From Deltaproteobacteria bacterium UBA6106 (GTDB lineage Bacteria > Desulfobacterota > Syntrophorhabdia > Syntrophorhabdales > Syntrophorhabdaceae), in NCBI GenBank assembly GCA_002428485.1, contig DIWM01000023.1, positions 1 through 64,000 on the forward strand: 64,000 nt of DNA, in the 5' to 3' direction. The position numbers and the translations under genes are program-made. Position 1 is the stretch's first letter, and the number at the start of each line of letters is the position of its first letter. Shown here in pieces: positions 42,758 through 51,081 of this stretch. The notes below the pieces were generated by a model, which made no database searches, had not been told where the DNA came from, and worked only from the letters and a program-made list of their open reading frames with translations.

Positions 42758-43070
42758 ATACTTACCTGTATCTTCACGATTTTACAGAATTCTGTGTTTT
42801 AAGTAAAGCGATTTCATAGAAGGGATGAAATACCCGGGATTAAAGCTTCAATGCGAGGAACGGGGAGAGATGGATAAGGCGGCTCATGGCTGGACACCCG
42901 TAAGTCGTGAGGCGTAAGTCGTAAGGGGACTACTACGAAGCACTGAAGAAACCGGATGCTGGATGTGGGATGCCGGGGAGAACCGCTTTCACATTTCACC
43001 TTTCACATTTCACCTTTCACCTTTCACGGAATTAATATGTCTCACGCCCGCTTCGCTCGGGCGGCAGAGT
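42758..43070. repeat. Repeat cassette between mntA and higA
   Basis: No gene. From 42850 to 43045 it repeats the 40280-40560 order: ATGCGAGGAACGGGGAGAGA, GGCGGCTCATGGCTGGACAC, CCGTAAGTCGTGAGGCGTAA, AAACCGGATGCTGGATGTGG, a short (CCTTTCA)n array (42988-43027), and GGAATTAATATGTCTCACG with a CCCGCTTCGCTCGGGC hairpin. Confidence 0.85.
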
Positions 43071-43430
43071 TTAAAGCTGCAAGGAATTGCGCGATTTTCT
43101 GGATTTCAGGACTTGACCCGACTGCTTTTTGCTGACATTTGGTATCTTTGTTGGCGAAATATGCAGGTCAATACTCAAGTCGCAATCAAGCGTTTTGGCC
43201 AGAGAGACCATTGTTTTGATAGTAAGGTTGGGGTTACCGTTGAGAAGCTTTGTAATAAATGCCTTGGAGACCCCCAGCCTCTTCGCAAGTTCGGCCCTGC
43301 TGATACCCTGGGCTTCCATAGAAGCAACTACCTGCTCTGTAAAATCGAGAATAGTCTTTTCTGTAAGGAACTCAACATCGTCCTTAAATTGGTCAAGTTT
43401 TTCTTTAAACCATTTTCCTGCATCCGTCAT
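43071..43430 (-). CDS. HigA-like antitoxin (XRE family)
   Basis: 119 aa. An HTH_XRE domain occupies residues ~40-95 (GISRAELAKRLGVSKAFITK, LLNGNPNLTIKTMVSLAKTL) after an N-terminal helix. The C-terminal tail is basic. It overlaps the preceding toxin frame by 4 bp, the HigB-HigA order in which the toxin comes first. It would bind the palindrome at 43741-43756 and repress the pair. The gene appears intact although its toxin is broken. Confidence 0.85.
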   Translation of the reverse strand: MTDAGKWFKEKLDQFKDDVEFLTEKTILDFTEQVVASMEAQGISRAELAKRLGVSKAFITKLLNGNPNLTIKTMVSLAKTLDCDLSIDLHISPTKIPNVSKKQSGQVLKSRKSRNSLQL

Positions 43431-43736
43431 TTTTGCCTTCCTTTTTCGTATTCTTTCCTGAGATCCTTTGCCCGCTCGATCTCACTCCCTGGTGTCCTGG
43501 CCTTCTTTTTAATAAACCCGTTGGTTAAAATGATGGACCTCTCTTTTTCAACAAAACAGAATATCCTCACCTGAAACGATTTGAATTCAAAGATATCTTC
43601 TCCGTGAAGCTTTTTGAACTTCTCTTCATTTTTTGGTAGTCCGGAATCGGCTGACCGCTGGAGGAGGGCGTTCGTTGATCGTGATCGCCTTGATATCATA
43701 CAATTTGCCTGAATAGAGTATCGCTGTTTTTACCAC
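43427..43736 (-). pseudogene. HigB/Gp49-like toxin gene with frameshift and internal deletion
   Basis: The C-terminal frame is a clear phage-Gp49/RelE-type toxin end: FEFKSFQVRIFCFVEKERSI, ILTNGFIKKKARTPGSEIER, AKDLRKEYEKG. The N-terminal part lies in another frame starting at GTG 43736 (VKTAILYSGKLYDIKAITIN, ERPPPAV), then shifts. The helical segment that normally separates SLPK from NEEKFK is missing. The gene is therefore probably inactive. Confidence 0.75.
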
Positions 43737-43740
43737 TTAA

Positions 43741-43756
43741 TTAACCTATAAGTTAA
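43741..43756 (-). promoter_or_regulatory. Candidate HigA operator
   Basis: TTAACCTATAAGTTAA has TTAAC/GTTAA arms separated by 6 bp, immediately upstream of the toxin-antitoxin pair. A TTGACA hexamer lies on the minus strand at 43761-43766, but no convincing -10 at the right distance was found. Confidence 0.4.
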
Positions 43757-43848
43757 CTCTTGTCAACTTATTTTTTTAAAGAAATTCTATTTCTGCAGTA
43801 CGTTTTGTTGATCGCATCCCCCGCTTTATTGTGCAACACAATTCTATC

Positions 43849-43985
43849 CCTATGAAATGAAAAATACAAATAATTTTTTCAGCAAACAGCGGAAGCAACA
43901 ACTGTTCAATGTCCTATGCCTGTCCTCCGGTGCAGTGGCGGAGGGTTCAAGGTTCAACGTTAAGGCAAAATACAGAGAGAAACAG
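43849..43985. repeat. Mosaic repeat module, copy 2
   Basis: Near-identical to 38400-38512, continuing with AAGGCAAAATACAGAGAGAA as at 41981. The gap 43757-43848 holds AT-rich DNA with no gene. Confidence 0.85.
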
Positions 43986-44017
43986 ATGCTGGATCCTGGT
44001 CGGCGGCAGTTCTTTTT

Positions 44018-45016
44018 TCAATTCTTTTTATTTATGAGGTTGACGATCACTTTTGTCATAACCTCTTTCTCTTCCGGCCTGCTTTCGGCGATCATTAGGG
44101 TCAGTGCAACGAGGGTGTTGTCGCCAATGCGTTTACCGCCATCCTGTCGGTAGAGGATCCCATTGGCATCGAGGAACCAGAGAAAGAGCGAGGCTGCAAT
44201 GCGCTTATTGCCATCCACAAAAGAGTGATTCTTCACAATAAAATACAGGAGGTGGGCGGCCTTTTCTTCAATGCTGGAATATACTTCCTTGCCGTCAAAG
44301 GTTTGATATATTGCACCGAGGGAACTTTTGAAAGAATCATCTTTCTCACGACCGAAAAGATTGCTCCCGGTAACGTCCGATGTTGCCGCGAGCCGGTATA
44401 TGGCTTTACGTGCCTCTTCATAGGTGATGGTGAAACGGGATTGTTCCGTTATGTCGCTGATCGTAAGCCTGCTGTGGTCATAGTCATCGAGAAGTTGGAG
44501 GGCCTGCGCATAGTCGGTTACCACCTTAAGGAGACCCTCTGCCTCCTGACCGGCCAGGCGCCGTTCTCCAACAATCCTCCCCAGAAGGTCAACTGCCTGC
44601 TGCAGTTCCCTGAGCTTCTTATTTTCTTCCTGCAGCCGTTTTTCGTTGATTGAATAACCCTTGAGTATATGATCCTTGAGCACATTCGTCGCCCAGATAC
44701 GGAATTGGGTACCACGTTTAGAGTTCACCCTGTAACCAATAGAAATAATGGCATCTAAACTAAAGTAATCCACCATATAGGTTTTGCCGTCTGCAGCAGT
44801 TGTTGCATTTTTTGCAACAACTGAGCCTCTCAATAATTCAGCAGATTTAAATACATTATTGAGATGTCTTGATATTACCGATTTGTCCCTTCCAAAGAGC
44901 GTTGCCATCTGATCGAGGCTGAGCCAGATCGTTTCTTTCTCCAGCCGAACATCCAATCTGGTTTTCCCATCTTCGGTCTGGTAAAGGACTATCTCACCAA
45001 TGGGATTTATGGCCAT
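44018..45016 (-). CDS. RhuM-family / Doc-like fusion protein
   Basis: 332 aa. The N-terminal ~220 residues match the RhuM (virulence-associated) family: GEIVLYQTEDGKTRLDVRLE, TIWLSLDQMATLFGRDKSVI, VDYFSLDAIISIGYRVNSKR, GTQFRIWATNVLKDHILKGY. The C-terminal part has a Doc/Fic motif, HSFVDGNKRIAASLFLWFL. Such fusions are widespread in genomic islands; Doc domains phosphorylate or AMPylate translation factors, and the RhuM part is DNA-binding-like. TAGGAGA precedes the ATG. No antidote gene is adjacent. Confidence 0.9.
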   Translation of the reverse strand: MAINPIGEIVLYQTEDGKTRLDVRLEKETIWLSLDQMATLFGRDKSVISRHLNNVFKSAELLRGSVVAKNATTAADGKTYMVDYFSLDAIISIGYRVNSKRGTQFRIWATNVLKDHILKGYSINEKRLQEENKKLRELQQAVDLLGRIVGERRLAGQEAEGLLKVVTDYAQALQLLDDYDHSRLTISDITEQSRFTITYEEARKAIYRLAATSDVTGSNLFGREKDDSFKSSLGAIYQTFDGKEVYSSIEEKAAHLLYFIVKNHSFVDGNKRIAASLFLWFLDANGILYRQDGGKRIGDNTLVALTLMIAESRPEEKEVMTKVIVNLINKKN

Positions 45017-45101
45017 TTTCTTGATTCTCCTATAAGTTCAAGGTTTTATGAATTCTATCCAATTAAAAATGAAAATACAATTTCTTTCCTCGGCCAGGTA
45101 A

Positions 45102-45407
45102 TCAGCCACGCTTCCTGCCTTCGGCCCGTTGCAGTACCTTGAGGGCCTCATTCACCTTCTTTAGTTCCACTTTCAACACTTTTCTCTCCCGTATCTTCTT
45201 GAGCAGATCATCCGGCCGCTCTTTTCCAAGATACTCGTGCACCACTTTCTCATTTTTCCTCCTCTGCATATAGTAGTACTTCCTGCCTGCGATGATCCTT
45301 TCCTTTACACTTCCTGACGGCAGGGAACGCAGCTTTTTCTCTATCTCTGCCTTTATGTTGAGATAATATTCTTTGCTTTCCGACAAAATACCTTTGAGCA
45401 CTTTCAT
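45102..45407 (-). CDS. Small basic protein of the LPxGSIKxR type (possibly DUF6788)
   Basis: 101 aa, rich in Lys/Arg/Glu. It shows the pattern EKKLRSLPSGSVKERIIAGR, KYYYMQRRKNEKVVHEYLGK and IRERKVLKVELKKVNEALKV seen in a widespread small family often found beside nucleotidyltransferase-type toxin-antitoxin genes. The DUF number is from memory and not checked. Here it lies between a RhuM-Doc gene and a DUF1016 gene. Function unknown. Confidence 0.7.
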   Translation of the reverse strand: MKVLKGILSESKEYYLNIKAEIEKKLRSLPSGSVKERIIAGRKYYYMQRRKNEKVVHEYLGKERPDDLLKKIRERKVLKVELKKVNEALKVLQRAEGRKRG

Positions 45408-45568
45408 GGCATTCTCTATCCTTTTACACTACATTATAACATAATTATCAGGTTGTAGTGTAATCATATTTAAAAATCTTGTCTCGCCCGCTTCGCTCGA
45501 GCCCGCAGGGTACGCAGAGAAAGACAGAAAATATCCGTGAGCAGTATCATGAGACTGCCTGATCCTGC

Positions 45569-46498
45569 TCACACTTCATGCCCTTGCCGGGGCAGAAGTA
45601 AAATATCCCCCGCAGGGTACGCGGGTTTACCATGATCGATCTTTCTCTCGATCATGGTAAAAAACATACAGGTTTCCTCTGTGATCTCTACTGCGAGGTA
45701 GAATTGCATCTTGCCGATATATTCCGGCTGGAATTCCGAGATCTTCAGCTCGACCGCAACAAGACATTGTAATTGACGGTGGAAGAGAAGAAGGTCGATA
45801 AAATACTCCTTATCGCTTACTTCCAACCGGTACTGGCTGCCGATGAAGGCAAACCTGCCTCCCATTTCACGGAGGAAATGCTCAATTCTTCCGATGAGAG
45901 ATCTTTCAAGCTCACGTTCGACGTGCTCTTCGCCCAGTTCCAGAAAATCGAAGATATATTCATCCTTGACCGCAAGCCTCGCCTGGACTCTTCTGTCAGC
46001 GGGCAGCGCCTTGTCAAAATTTGTCTGGCCGAGAAGTGTTTTTTCGTAGCTCTGATTTTCGATCTGATGGATGAGGACGTTCTTGCTCCAGCCGAACTTA
46101 CGGGTCATGCGGATGTAGAATTCTCGTTCGAGATCGTCCTTGCAACGCGCCATTACGACGATGTTCTTTGACCAACTGATTTCTCCAACCAATGGTTGGA
46201 GTTTTGGTTTGTTATGGTATTCATGGTAAAACTGTCTCATATACCAGAGGTTCTGCGCAGAAAAACCCTGCATTCCGGGAAATTCCTTTTGCAGATCACT
46301 TGCAAGCCGCTCCACCACAGCCTTGCCCCATGTACTGCCCTGTTGACGCTCCACGATCATTTTCCCGATATCCCAGTAAAGGGAGATCAGCTCCTTATTG
46401 ACGGCCTTCAGGGCCTCATACTGCGCCAAGCGAATACGTTCTTTTACTTCAGTGAAGAGTAATGCATACTCTGGGCGATCCAATACGTTCTTTTTCAC
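45569..46498 (-). CDS. DUF1016 (YhcG-type) nuclease family protein with altered C-terminus
   Basis: 309 aa. The N-terminal domain (ALKAVNKELISLYWDIGKMI, GFSAQNLWYMRQFYHEY, ISWSKNIVVMARC) and nuclease core (FIDLLLFHRQLQCLVAVELK, FQPEYIGKMQFYL) are intact. After FYLAV the normal ~50-residue ending (IGIIICK onward) is replaced by EITEETCMFFTMIERKIDHG and an unrelated tail. That tail is partly encoded by a perfect 14-bp palindrome. The catalytic residues remain, but folding may be compromised. It shares its 5' end and upstream DNA with the paralogue at 40.7-41.7 kb, to which the protein is otherwise only distantly similar. Confidence 0.83.
   Translation of the reverse strand: MKKNVLDRPEYALLFTEVKERIRLAQYEALKAVNKELISLYWDIGKMIVERQQGSTWGKAVVERLASDLQKEFPGMQGFSAQNLWYMRQFYHEYHNKPKLQPLVGEISWSKNIVVMARCKDDLEREFYIRMTRKFGWSKNVLIHQIENQSYEKTLLGQTNFDKALPADRRVQARLAVKDEYIFDFLELGEEHVERELERSLIGRIEHFLREMGGRFAFIGSQYRLEVSDKEYFIDLLLFHRQLQCLVAVELKISEFQPEYIGKMQFYLAVEITEETCMFFTMIERKIDHGKPAYPAGDILLLPRQGHEV
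45626..45661. repeat. Perfect 14-bp inverted repeat inside the altered C-terminus
   Basis: TTTACCATGATCGA and TCGATCATGGTAAA are exact complements separated by TCTTTCTC. It lies in the coding sequence of the foreign tail, flanked by CGCAGGGTACGCGGG-type repeat DNA. It could be the end of a small insertion or a transcription terminator brought in by rearrangement. Confidence 0.7.
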
Positions 46499-46611
46499 CG
46501 TTCACCTCGCAGGAGTCAGAATGCAGGAGAAAGGTCAAACATTGAAAGCATCCCCTTAATGTCATTGTATCAACAGCAAAGAGGGCATGCAAGGAAAGAT
46601 AAAAACTGTGA
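46476..46611. repeat. Upstream duplication shared by the two DUF1016 genes, copy 2
   Basis: Counterpart of 41706-41841. Similarity ends exactly where the GTGACGCTTTTGTGACGC site next to the tRNA begins, marking a junction between cassette DNA and the island end. Confidence 0.9.
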
Positions 46612-46628
46612 CGCTTTTGTGACGCCGG
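46608..46628. other. Paired GTGAC site beside the intact tRNA, candidate integrase arm site
   Basis: GTGACGCTTTTGTGACGCCG matches the site at 13509-13528 at 16 of 18 positions in the same orientation. It lies between the DUF1016 upstream repeat and the tRNA terminator, just inside the proposed island. Confidence 0.3.
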
Positions 46629-46631
46629 AAA

Positions 46632-46663
46632 TAAAAAGGGGTTTTGGGGAAGCCCCAAAACCC
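46632..46663 (-). terminator. Rho-independent terminator of tRNA-fMet
   Basis: Read leftward, an 11-bp perfect stem (GGGTTTTGGGG / CCCCAAAACCC) with a 3-nt loop is followed by CTTTTTATTT. It begins about 10 bp after the tRNA CCA end. Confidence 0.9.
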
Positions 46664-46673
46664 GCGTTGTTGT

Positions 46674-46750
<77 letters not shown>

Positions 46751-47477
46751 GTTGTGGCGATATACTAAATGAAAACCGATACAAAGTCAATAGTATTGTA
46801 TGAAGCAACGTGAAAGGTGAAACGTGAAAAGTGAAAAGTTTCCTCTCACAAGATCAGCATGGTGTATGGTGTAAAAACGAAAGGAGTAACTTGTCCAAGG
46901 TTCCTTACTTTTATTGTCATCGCGAGGTGCGAGGGAAATTGTGGATGCCAGTATGCGTATAAGCGTAGATACGGGAAAAAATCGCTTTAACCTTTGACCT
47001 TTCACTTTTCACCTTTCGCGGAATTAATGTCTCGCGCCCGCTTCGTTCGGGCCCGCAGAGTTGAAAGCAGCGAGGTGCAAAGCGGCGGGGTACCAGAGGA
47101 TGGGAATGGTATAATTATGCCCCCTCACCCTGACCCTCTCCCGCCAGGGGAGAGGGAACGTTGTTGCTATGGCCCTCTCCCGCGGAGGGGAAGCGACAAA
47201 ATAGCTCTTGGCTCATAGTTCATGGCTCATGGCGAAAGCAAAAAAAAGCTTATGGGTGATGGCAAACCAAAAGGCATGAAATGTTCAATGTCATCTTTTC
47301 CGGCTGACTTAGCTCTCGCCAGTATCCTGTATCAAGCATCGAGCATCGAGTTGCGGGAGAGGGGGCAGTGTTACCCTGCGGCTTGCTGCGGGGAATCATT
47401 CAGATTGAACGTTGAACCCTCCGCCACTGCACCGGAGGACAGGCATAGAACATTGAACGGGAGTTTGCGATATACGG
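46751..47477. other. Repeat-filled gap between tRNA-fMet and the cyclase gene
   Basis: No gene is seen. It contains the tRNA promoter, an inverse heptamer array (46811-46838), a short (CCTTTCA)-type array (46990-47015) with GGAATTAATGTCTCGCGCCC, the ATTATGCCCCCTCACCCTG repeat with a 9-bp CCCTCTCCC hairpin (47134-47156), a second hairpin-bearing piece at 47370-47407 shared with 7.1 kb, and the CCTCCG hairpin module inverted (47407-47459) abutting the cyclase stop. Confidence 0.7.
46762..46790 (-). promoter_or_regulatory. Sigma-70-type promoter of tRNA-fMet
   Basis: On the minus strand TTGACT (46785-46790) and TAGTAT (46762-46767) are separated by 17 bp. The -10 ends 11 bp before the tRNA 5' end. 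Confidence 0.85.
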
Positions 47478-49835
47478 TTACTTCTCTTTCATCGTCCAGA
47501 CGCCGTCCCAGGTCTCCTCAGGCGGGTTCTGGAGAAAATATTCGCAGCGCTCGAGGCACATGCGGCAGAGACGGTCGTGGCCGTTCAACGCGAGGGCCTC
47601 ATTGAACTTCCTGATGCTCTCCTTCCATTTTGTCTGCCTGTAGAGCGCTATTCCTTCGTGGTACAGACCGACGACCTCCTTCAGGTTCGCAAAAGACTTT
47701 TCGTCATGGTAATCGAGGATCTCGTAGACGGTAACAGGCTCATTCTTGCCCTTCACGCGCATGCGGTCCACCTCCCTGAAAAGATAGTTCCCTTTGAGCT
47801 GCCTGAAGGTGAACTCGCTGATGAGTATGCTTGAGCCGTAATATTTATTCGCGCCTTCGAGCCGGGAGGCAAGGTTGACGCCATCGCCGATGACCGTGTA
47901 GTCCATCCGCTTCATGCTCCCGATGTTCCCTGAAACGATCTTATCGGTGTTGATGCCGATCCCGATCCGGATAGGATCCTTCCCGATTTTTACCCTTCTT
48001 TCGTTGAATCCTCTCAGCTCCCGCAGCATCTCGATGGAGGCCATGAGGGCACGGTCGGCGTCTTCTCCGCTCGCAAAAGGGGCGCCGAAGACAGCCATGA
48101 TCGCGTCGCCTATATACTTGTCGAGCACGCCGCCGTACTTGAAGATGATGTCGACCATGATGGTGAAGTATTCGTTGAGCATGCTCACCGTCTCGTGGGC
48201 GCCTATCCTCTCGGAGATGGAGGTGAAGCTCCGGATGTCGGAAAAGAACACCGTCGCCTCCTGCAACTGCCCGCCGAGCATCGCATCGCCGGCCTCGAGG
48301 AGCCTGTCGGCGACCTCTTTCGTCATATACCGCGCCATGGTGCTCTTGAGCCGCTTCTCTTTTGTCAGGTCTTCAAAAACGAGCATCGTTCCGATGGGCA
48401 CGCCTTTCACGTCGATGAGGGGCACGATCATCATATTCACGGATACCTTCAGGTCGTCGCTGAGAAAGAGCTCCGTGTCCATGGCAACGTAATGCTGGCC
48501 GGTCTTCGTTACATCGTCCACGTGCTCGATGATCCAGTTGTTGTTCCCGGTGAAATAGTCCGTCGCGGAGAGGCCCATAATCCCCTGCAGCGTAACGCCG
48601 AGGATCTTCACCGCAGCAGAGTTGCATTTCACGATACGCTTCCTGTCGTCGAGGGTGATAACGCCGTTGGTCATGCTTTCGAGCATGCTCTCGTTGTAGT
48701 TCTTCATGTTCAGGACATCGTCGAAGAGCTTCGCGTTCTCGATGGCGATGGAGGCCTGCGCGGAGAATGCCCTGAGGCGGCTTTCGTCCACCTTTGTGAA
48801 CGGCCCCCCGTGCTTGTTGAGCACCTGGACAACGCCGACCGTCCTGCCTTCTTTGTTCTTCACGGGCATGGTGAGGATGTTCCGTGTTGTGTAGCCGGTC
48901 TTCTTGTCCACGTCGGGATTGAACCGTTCATCCTTGTACGCGTCCGGGATATTGATCGTCTTGCCGGTGGTAAAAACCGTCCCGGCTATGCCGAGATGGC
49001 TGGGGAAGCGGATCTCCTTTGTCTCCATGCCGAGGGCGACCTGCGACCACAGCTCATCGGTCTTATCGTCGTAGATGAAGAGCGTGGCCCTGTCCGCGTC
49101 CAGCATGTCCGTCGTTGTCTCAATGATCTTCGCAAGGAGCGGCTGAAGCTGCAGCTCGGAAGAGATGGCGGAGGTGATCTCGAGAAGCTGCGACTCTTCT
49201 TCTTTTGCCTTCTGCACCTCATCGAAGAGCTGTGCGTTCTGGAGCGCAGCGGAGGCCTGGGACGTGATCGCCTCGAGGAGCGTCAGGTCCTCATCGTGAA
49301 AATCCGCATTCTTCTTGTTGAGGAGCTGGATAACGCCGATCGTTTCGTTGTTCCTGGTCTTGATCGGCGCGCAGAGGATATTGTCCGTCTTGTAGCCTGT
49401 CTTTTTGTCAACCTCGGGGTTGAACCGCGAGTCGGAATAGGCGTCGTTGATGATGATCGGCTCGCCGCTTGTGAATACCGCCCCTGCTATCCCGGCGATG
49501 TTAGGAAACCTGATCTCGTTGACCTCTTCCCCCTGAAGTATCCTTGAAAAAAGCTCATTCGACTCCTTGTCGTTCAGAAAGAGCGTGCCCCTGTCGGCAT
49601 TGATCGCTTCGGTCGTGATCTCGATCATCCTGCCGAGAAGCTCGTTCAGTTGAATCGTGTCGGATATCTTTTTTGAGACCTCCAGGAGGGCTGTCAGCTT
49701 CGCCAGCACGTCGGAGATCTTAAGGAGGAATTCCTCGCGGTCTGCGTCGCTGAGGCCGTCGAGGATCGTTTTTATATCTTCCTGCTGGAGCCTTCGCTCC
49801 AGGATCCTGTTCACAATATCGTACTTCATATCCAT
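47478..49835 (-). CDS. GAF-GAF-PAS class III adenylate/guanylate cyclase
   Basis: 785 aa, soluble. Two tandem GAF domains (~residues 45-205 and ~215-385) share the pattern NDAYSDSRFNPEVDKKTGYK and IPDAYKDERFNPDVDKKTGY. A PAS domain follows (~390-510), then the class III cyclase domain (~530-700). The cyclase has ATVFFSDIRSFTSISERIG and LDKYIGDAIMAVFGAP supplying both metal-binding Asp residues, and YTVIGDGVNLASRLEGANKY supplying the Asn and Arg transition-state residues. A C-terminal TPR-like helical tail ends the protein. The GAFs would bind a cyclic nucleotide or other ligand and set cyclase activity. Two ATGs two codons apart are possible starts. Confidence 0.95.
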   Translation of the reverse strand: MDMKYDIVNRILERRLQQEDIKTILDGLSDADREEFLLKISDVLAKLTALLEVSKKISDTIQLNELLGRMIEITTEAINADRGTLFLNDKESNELFSRILQGEEVNEIRFPNIAGIAGAVFTSGEPIIINDAYSDSRFNPEVDKKTGYKTDNILCAPIKTRNNETIGVIQLLNKKNADFHDEDLTLLEAITSQASAALQNAQLFDEVQKAKEEESQLLEITSAISSELQLQPLLAKIIETTTDMLDADRATLFIYDDKTDELWSQVALGMETKEIRFPSHLGIAGTVFTTGKTINIPDAYKDERFNPDVDKKTGYTTRNILTMPVKNKEGRTVGVVQVLNKHGGPFTKVDESRLRAFSAQASIAIENAKLFDDVLNMKNYNESMLESMTNGVITLDDRKRIVKCNSAAVKILGVTLQGIMGLSATDYFTGNNNWIIEHVDDVTKTGQHYVAMDTELFLSDDLKVSVNMMIVPLIDVKGVPIGTMLVFEDLTKEKRLKSTMARYMTKEVADRLLEAGDAMLGGQLQEATVFFSDIRSFTSISERIGAHETVSMLNEYFTIMVDIIFKYGGVLDKYIGDAIMAVFGAPFASGEDADRALMASIEMLRELRGFNERRVKIGKDPIRIGIGINTDKIVSGNIGSMKRMDYTVIGDGVNLASRLEGANKYYGSSILISEFTFRQLKGNYLFREVDRMRVKGKNEPVTVYEILDYHDEKSFANLKEVVGLYHEGIALYRQTKWKESIRKFNEALALNGHDRLCRMCLERCEYFLQNPPEETWDGVWTMKEK

Positions 49836-49892
49836 ATCTTGCTTGTCCGGAAACTATTATATATTAGTTGATGCTATATTGAAAAGGGGAAA

Positions 49893-49920
49893 TTGACCTG
49901 CCGGCGACGTATGCTATAAT
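49893..49920 (+). promoter_or_regulatory. Sigma-70-type promoter for the small cytochrome c
   Basis: TTGACC (49893-49898) and a consensus TATAAT (49915-49920) with a 16-bp spacer, 31 bp before the chosen start codon. Confidence 0.8.
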
Positions 49921-49950
49921 AAGCTATAAAGAATCAAGGAGGGAATGACT

Positions 49951-50232
49951 ATGAGAACATTGTTTACATGCATGATCGGTATTGCGTTCCTTATTGTATC
50001 CGTGATCCCTGCGATCGGCCAGGAAAAAGTCGACGCCAAGGCCCTGTTTGAGGCCAAATGCAACGCCTGCCATAAAGCGGATAAAGCAACCTCGAAAAAG
50101 AAAACGCCGAAGGAATGGCAGGCAACGGTAACCAGGATGAAGGAAGTCCGCAAGGCCCCGGTCAACGACGAAGAGGCAGCGATCATTACCAAATATCTGG
50201 GTGAAAATTACGGCAAGGAAGCAAAAAAATAG
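49951..50232 (+). CDS. Small secreted c-type cytochrome
   Basis: 93 aa from the ATG placed 8 bp after AGGAGG; the ATG two codons earlier sits too close to that site. A signal peptide (MRTLFTCMIGIAFLIVSVIP, cut after AIGQ) is followed by one haem site CNACH and a short helix bundle with a likely distal Met (TRMKEVRKAP). It resembles small class I or photosystem-like monohaem cytochromes used as periplasmic electron carriers. A consensus promoter precedes it. It converges with the site-2 protease gene 6 bp downstream. Confidence 0.88.
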   Translation: MRTLFTCMIGIAFLIVSVIPAIGQEKVDAKALFEAKCNACHKADKATSKKKTPKEWQATVTRMKEVRKAPVNDEEAAIITKYLGENYGKEAKK

Positions 50233-50238
50233 TATTGT

Positions 50239-50862
50239 TCAGCCGAGGAGCAGCCCGATCATTGACCATATGATCCATCTGAAGAAGGCGATGATGGGGT
50301 TCAGGATGCCGAGGAAGAGCAGGCCCAGAATGATGAACATGCCGTAAGGCTCAAGCCTCATGAGGGAATACTGGAACCGTCTTGAAGTAAAACCCATGAG
50401 AACTTTTGAACCGTCGAGGGGCGGGATCGGGATCAGGTTGAACGCCGCGAGCATGATGTTGATCTGCGCCGCATAATAGAAAAGAAGAAATACCGGTGTG
50501 CCCGGCGCCGGCTGCACAACCCTGAGGAGCAGCAACGAAAGGAATGCAAGGATGATATTCGCAACGATGCCCGCAGAGGAGACAAAGATAAGCCCCTTCC
50601 TCTCATCGCGGAGATTGCTGAAATTGACAGGTACGGGCTTGGCCCATCCGAACCCGATGAGAAAGAGCGCGATCGTCCCGATGGGATCAATATGTTTTCG
50701 CGGATCCAGGGTCAGCCTGCCGAGCCATTTGGCCGTCGGGTCCCCCATCTTATAGGCGACCCACCCGTGGGCAAGCTCATGGATGATTATTGAATAGAGC
50801 AGCGGGATCGCAACAAGAAAGAACGTTAAAGGATCCTGAAAAAGTAGTCGTATGAGCCCCAT
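50239..50862 (-). CDS. Site-2 protease family protein (M50)
   Basis: About 207 aa, 5-6 membrane helices. HELAH in YSIIIHELAHGWVAYKMGDP is the zinc motif. PPLDGSKVLMG in NLIPIPPLDGSKV carries the conserved Asp third ligand. LGRLTLDPRKHIDPIGTIAL is typical of the small YwhC/slr1821-like M50B group. It would cleave peptides within the membrane. The ATG is preferred over an upstream TTG. No strong ribosome-binding site is seen. Confidence 0.92.
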   Translation of the reverse strand: MGLIRLLFQDPLTFFLVAIPLLYSIIIHELAHGWVAYKMGDPTAKWLGRLTLDPRKHIDPIGTIALFLIGFGWAKPVPVNFSNLRDERKGLIFVSSAGIVANIILAFLSLLLLRVVQPAPGTPVFLLFYYAAQINIMLAAFNLIPIPPLDGSKVLMGFTSRRFQYSLMRLEPYGMFIILGLLFLGILNPIIAFFRWIIWSMIGLLLG

Positions 50863-51081
50863 AAGTAATGGACACAAGTATCACATAAGCGGGCCGCAAA
50901 AGCAACCCAAAACAACGGCGAAGCCCCGGGTATAACCCCTAAATAAACAACAATTTTAAATATTTATATAACTGTGATTGACAAAAATATATGTCCATGA
51001 TAGAAATGAGAATCTTGGTAAATTTTAAAAACGAAATGTTTGTCGCTATGTCGATACCTGTCAAGGGAGGCAGGGTATTGT

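Noticed and set aside
43738..43766. TTGACA-based promoter for the HigB/HigA pair
   Set aside because: The hexamer at 17 bp spacing is TAATTA, a poor -10, and would place transcription start inside the toxin frame. Only the palindrome is reported.
48195..49547. 450-codon plus-strand frame
   Set aside because: Antisense to the GAF-GAF-PAS-cyclase gene, with composition typical of a shadow frame (His/Val/Asp-rich) and no motif.
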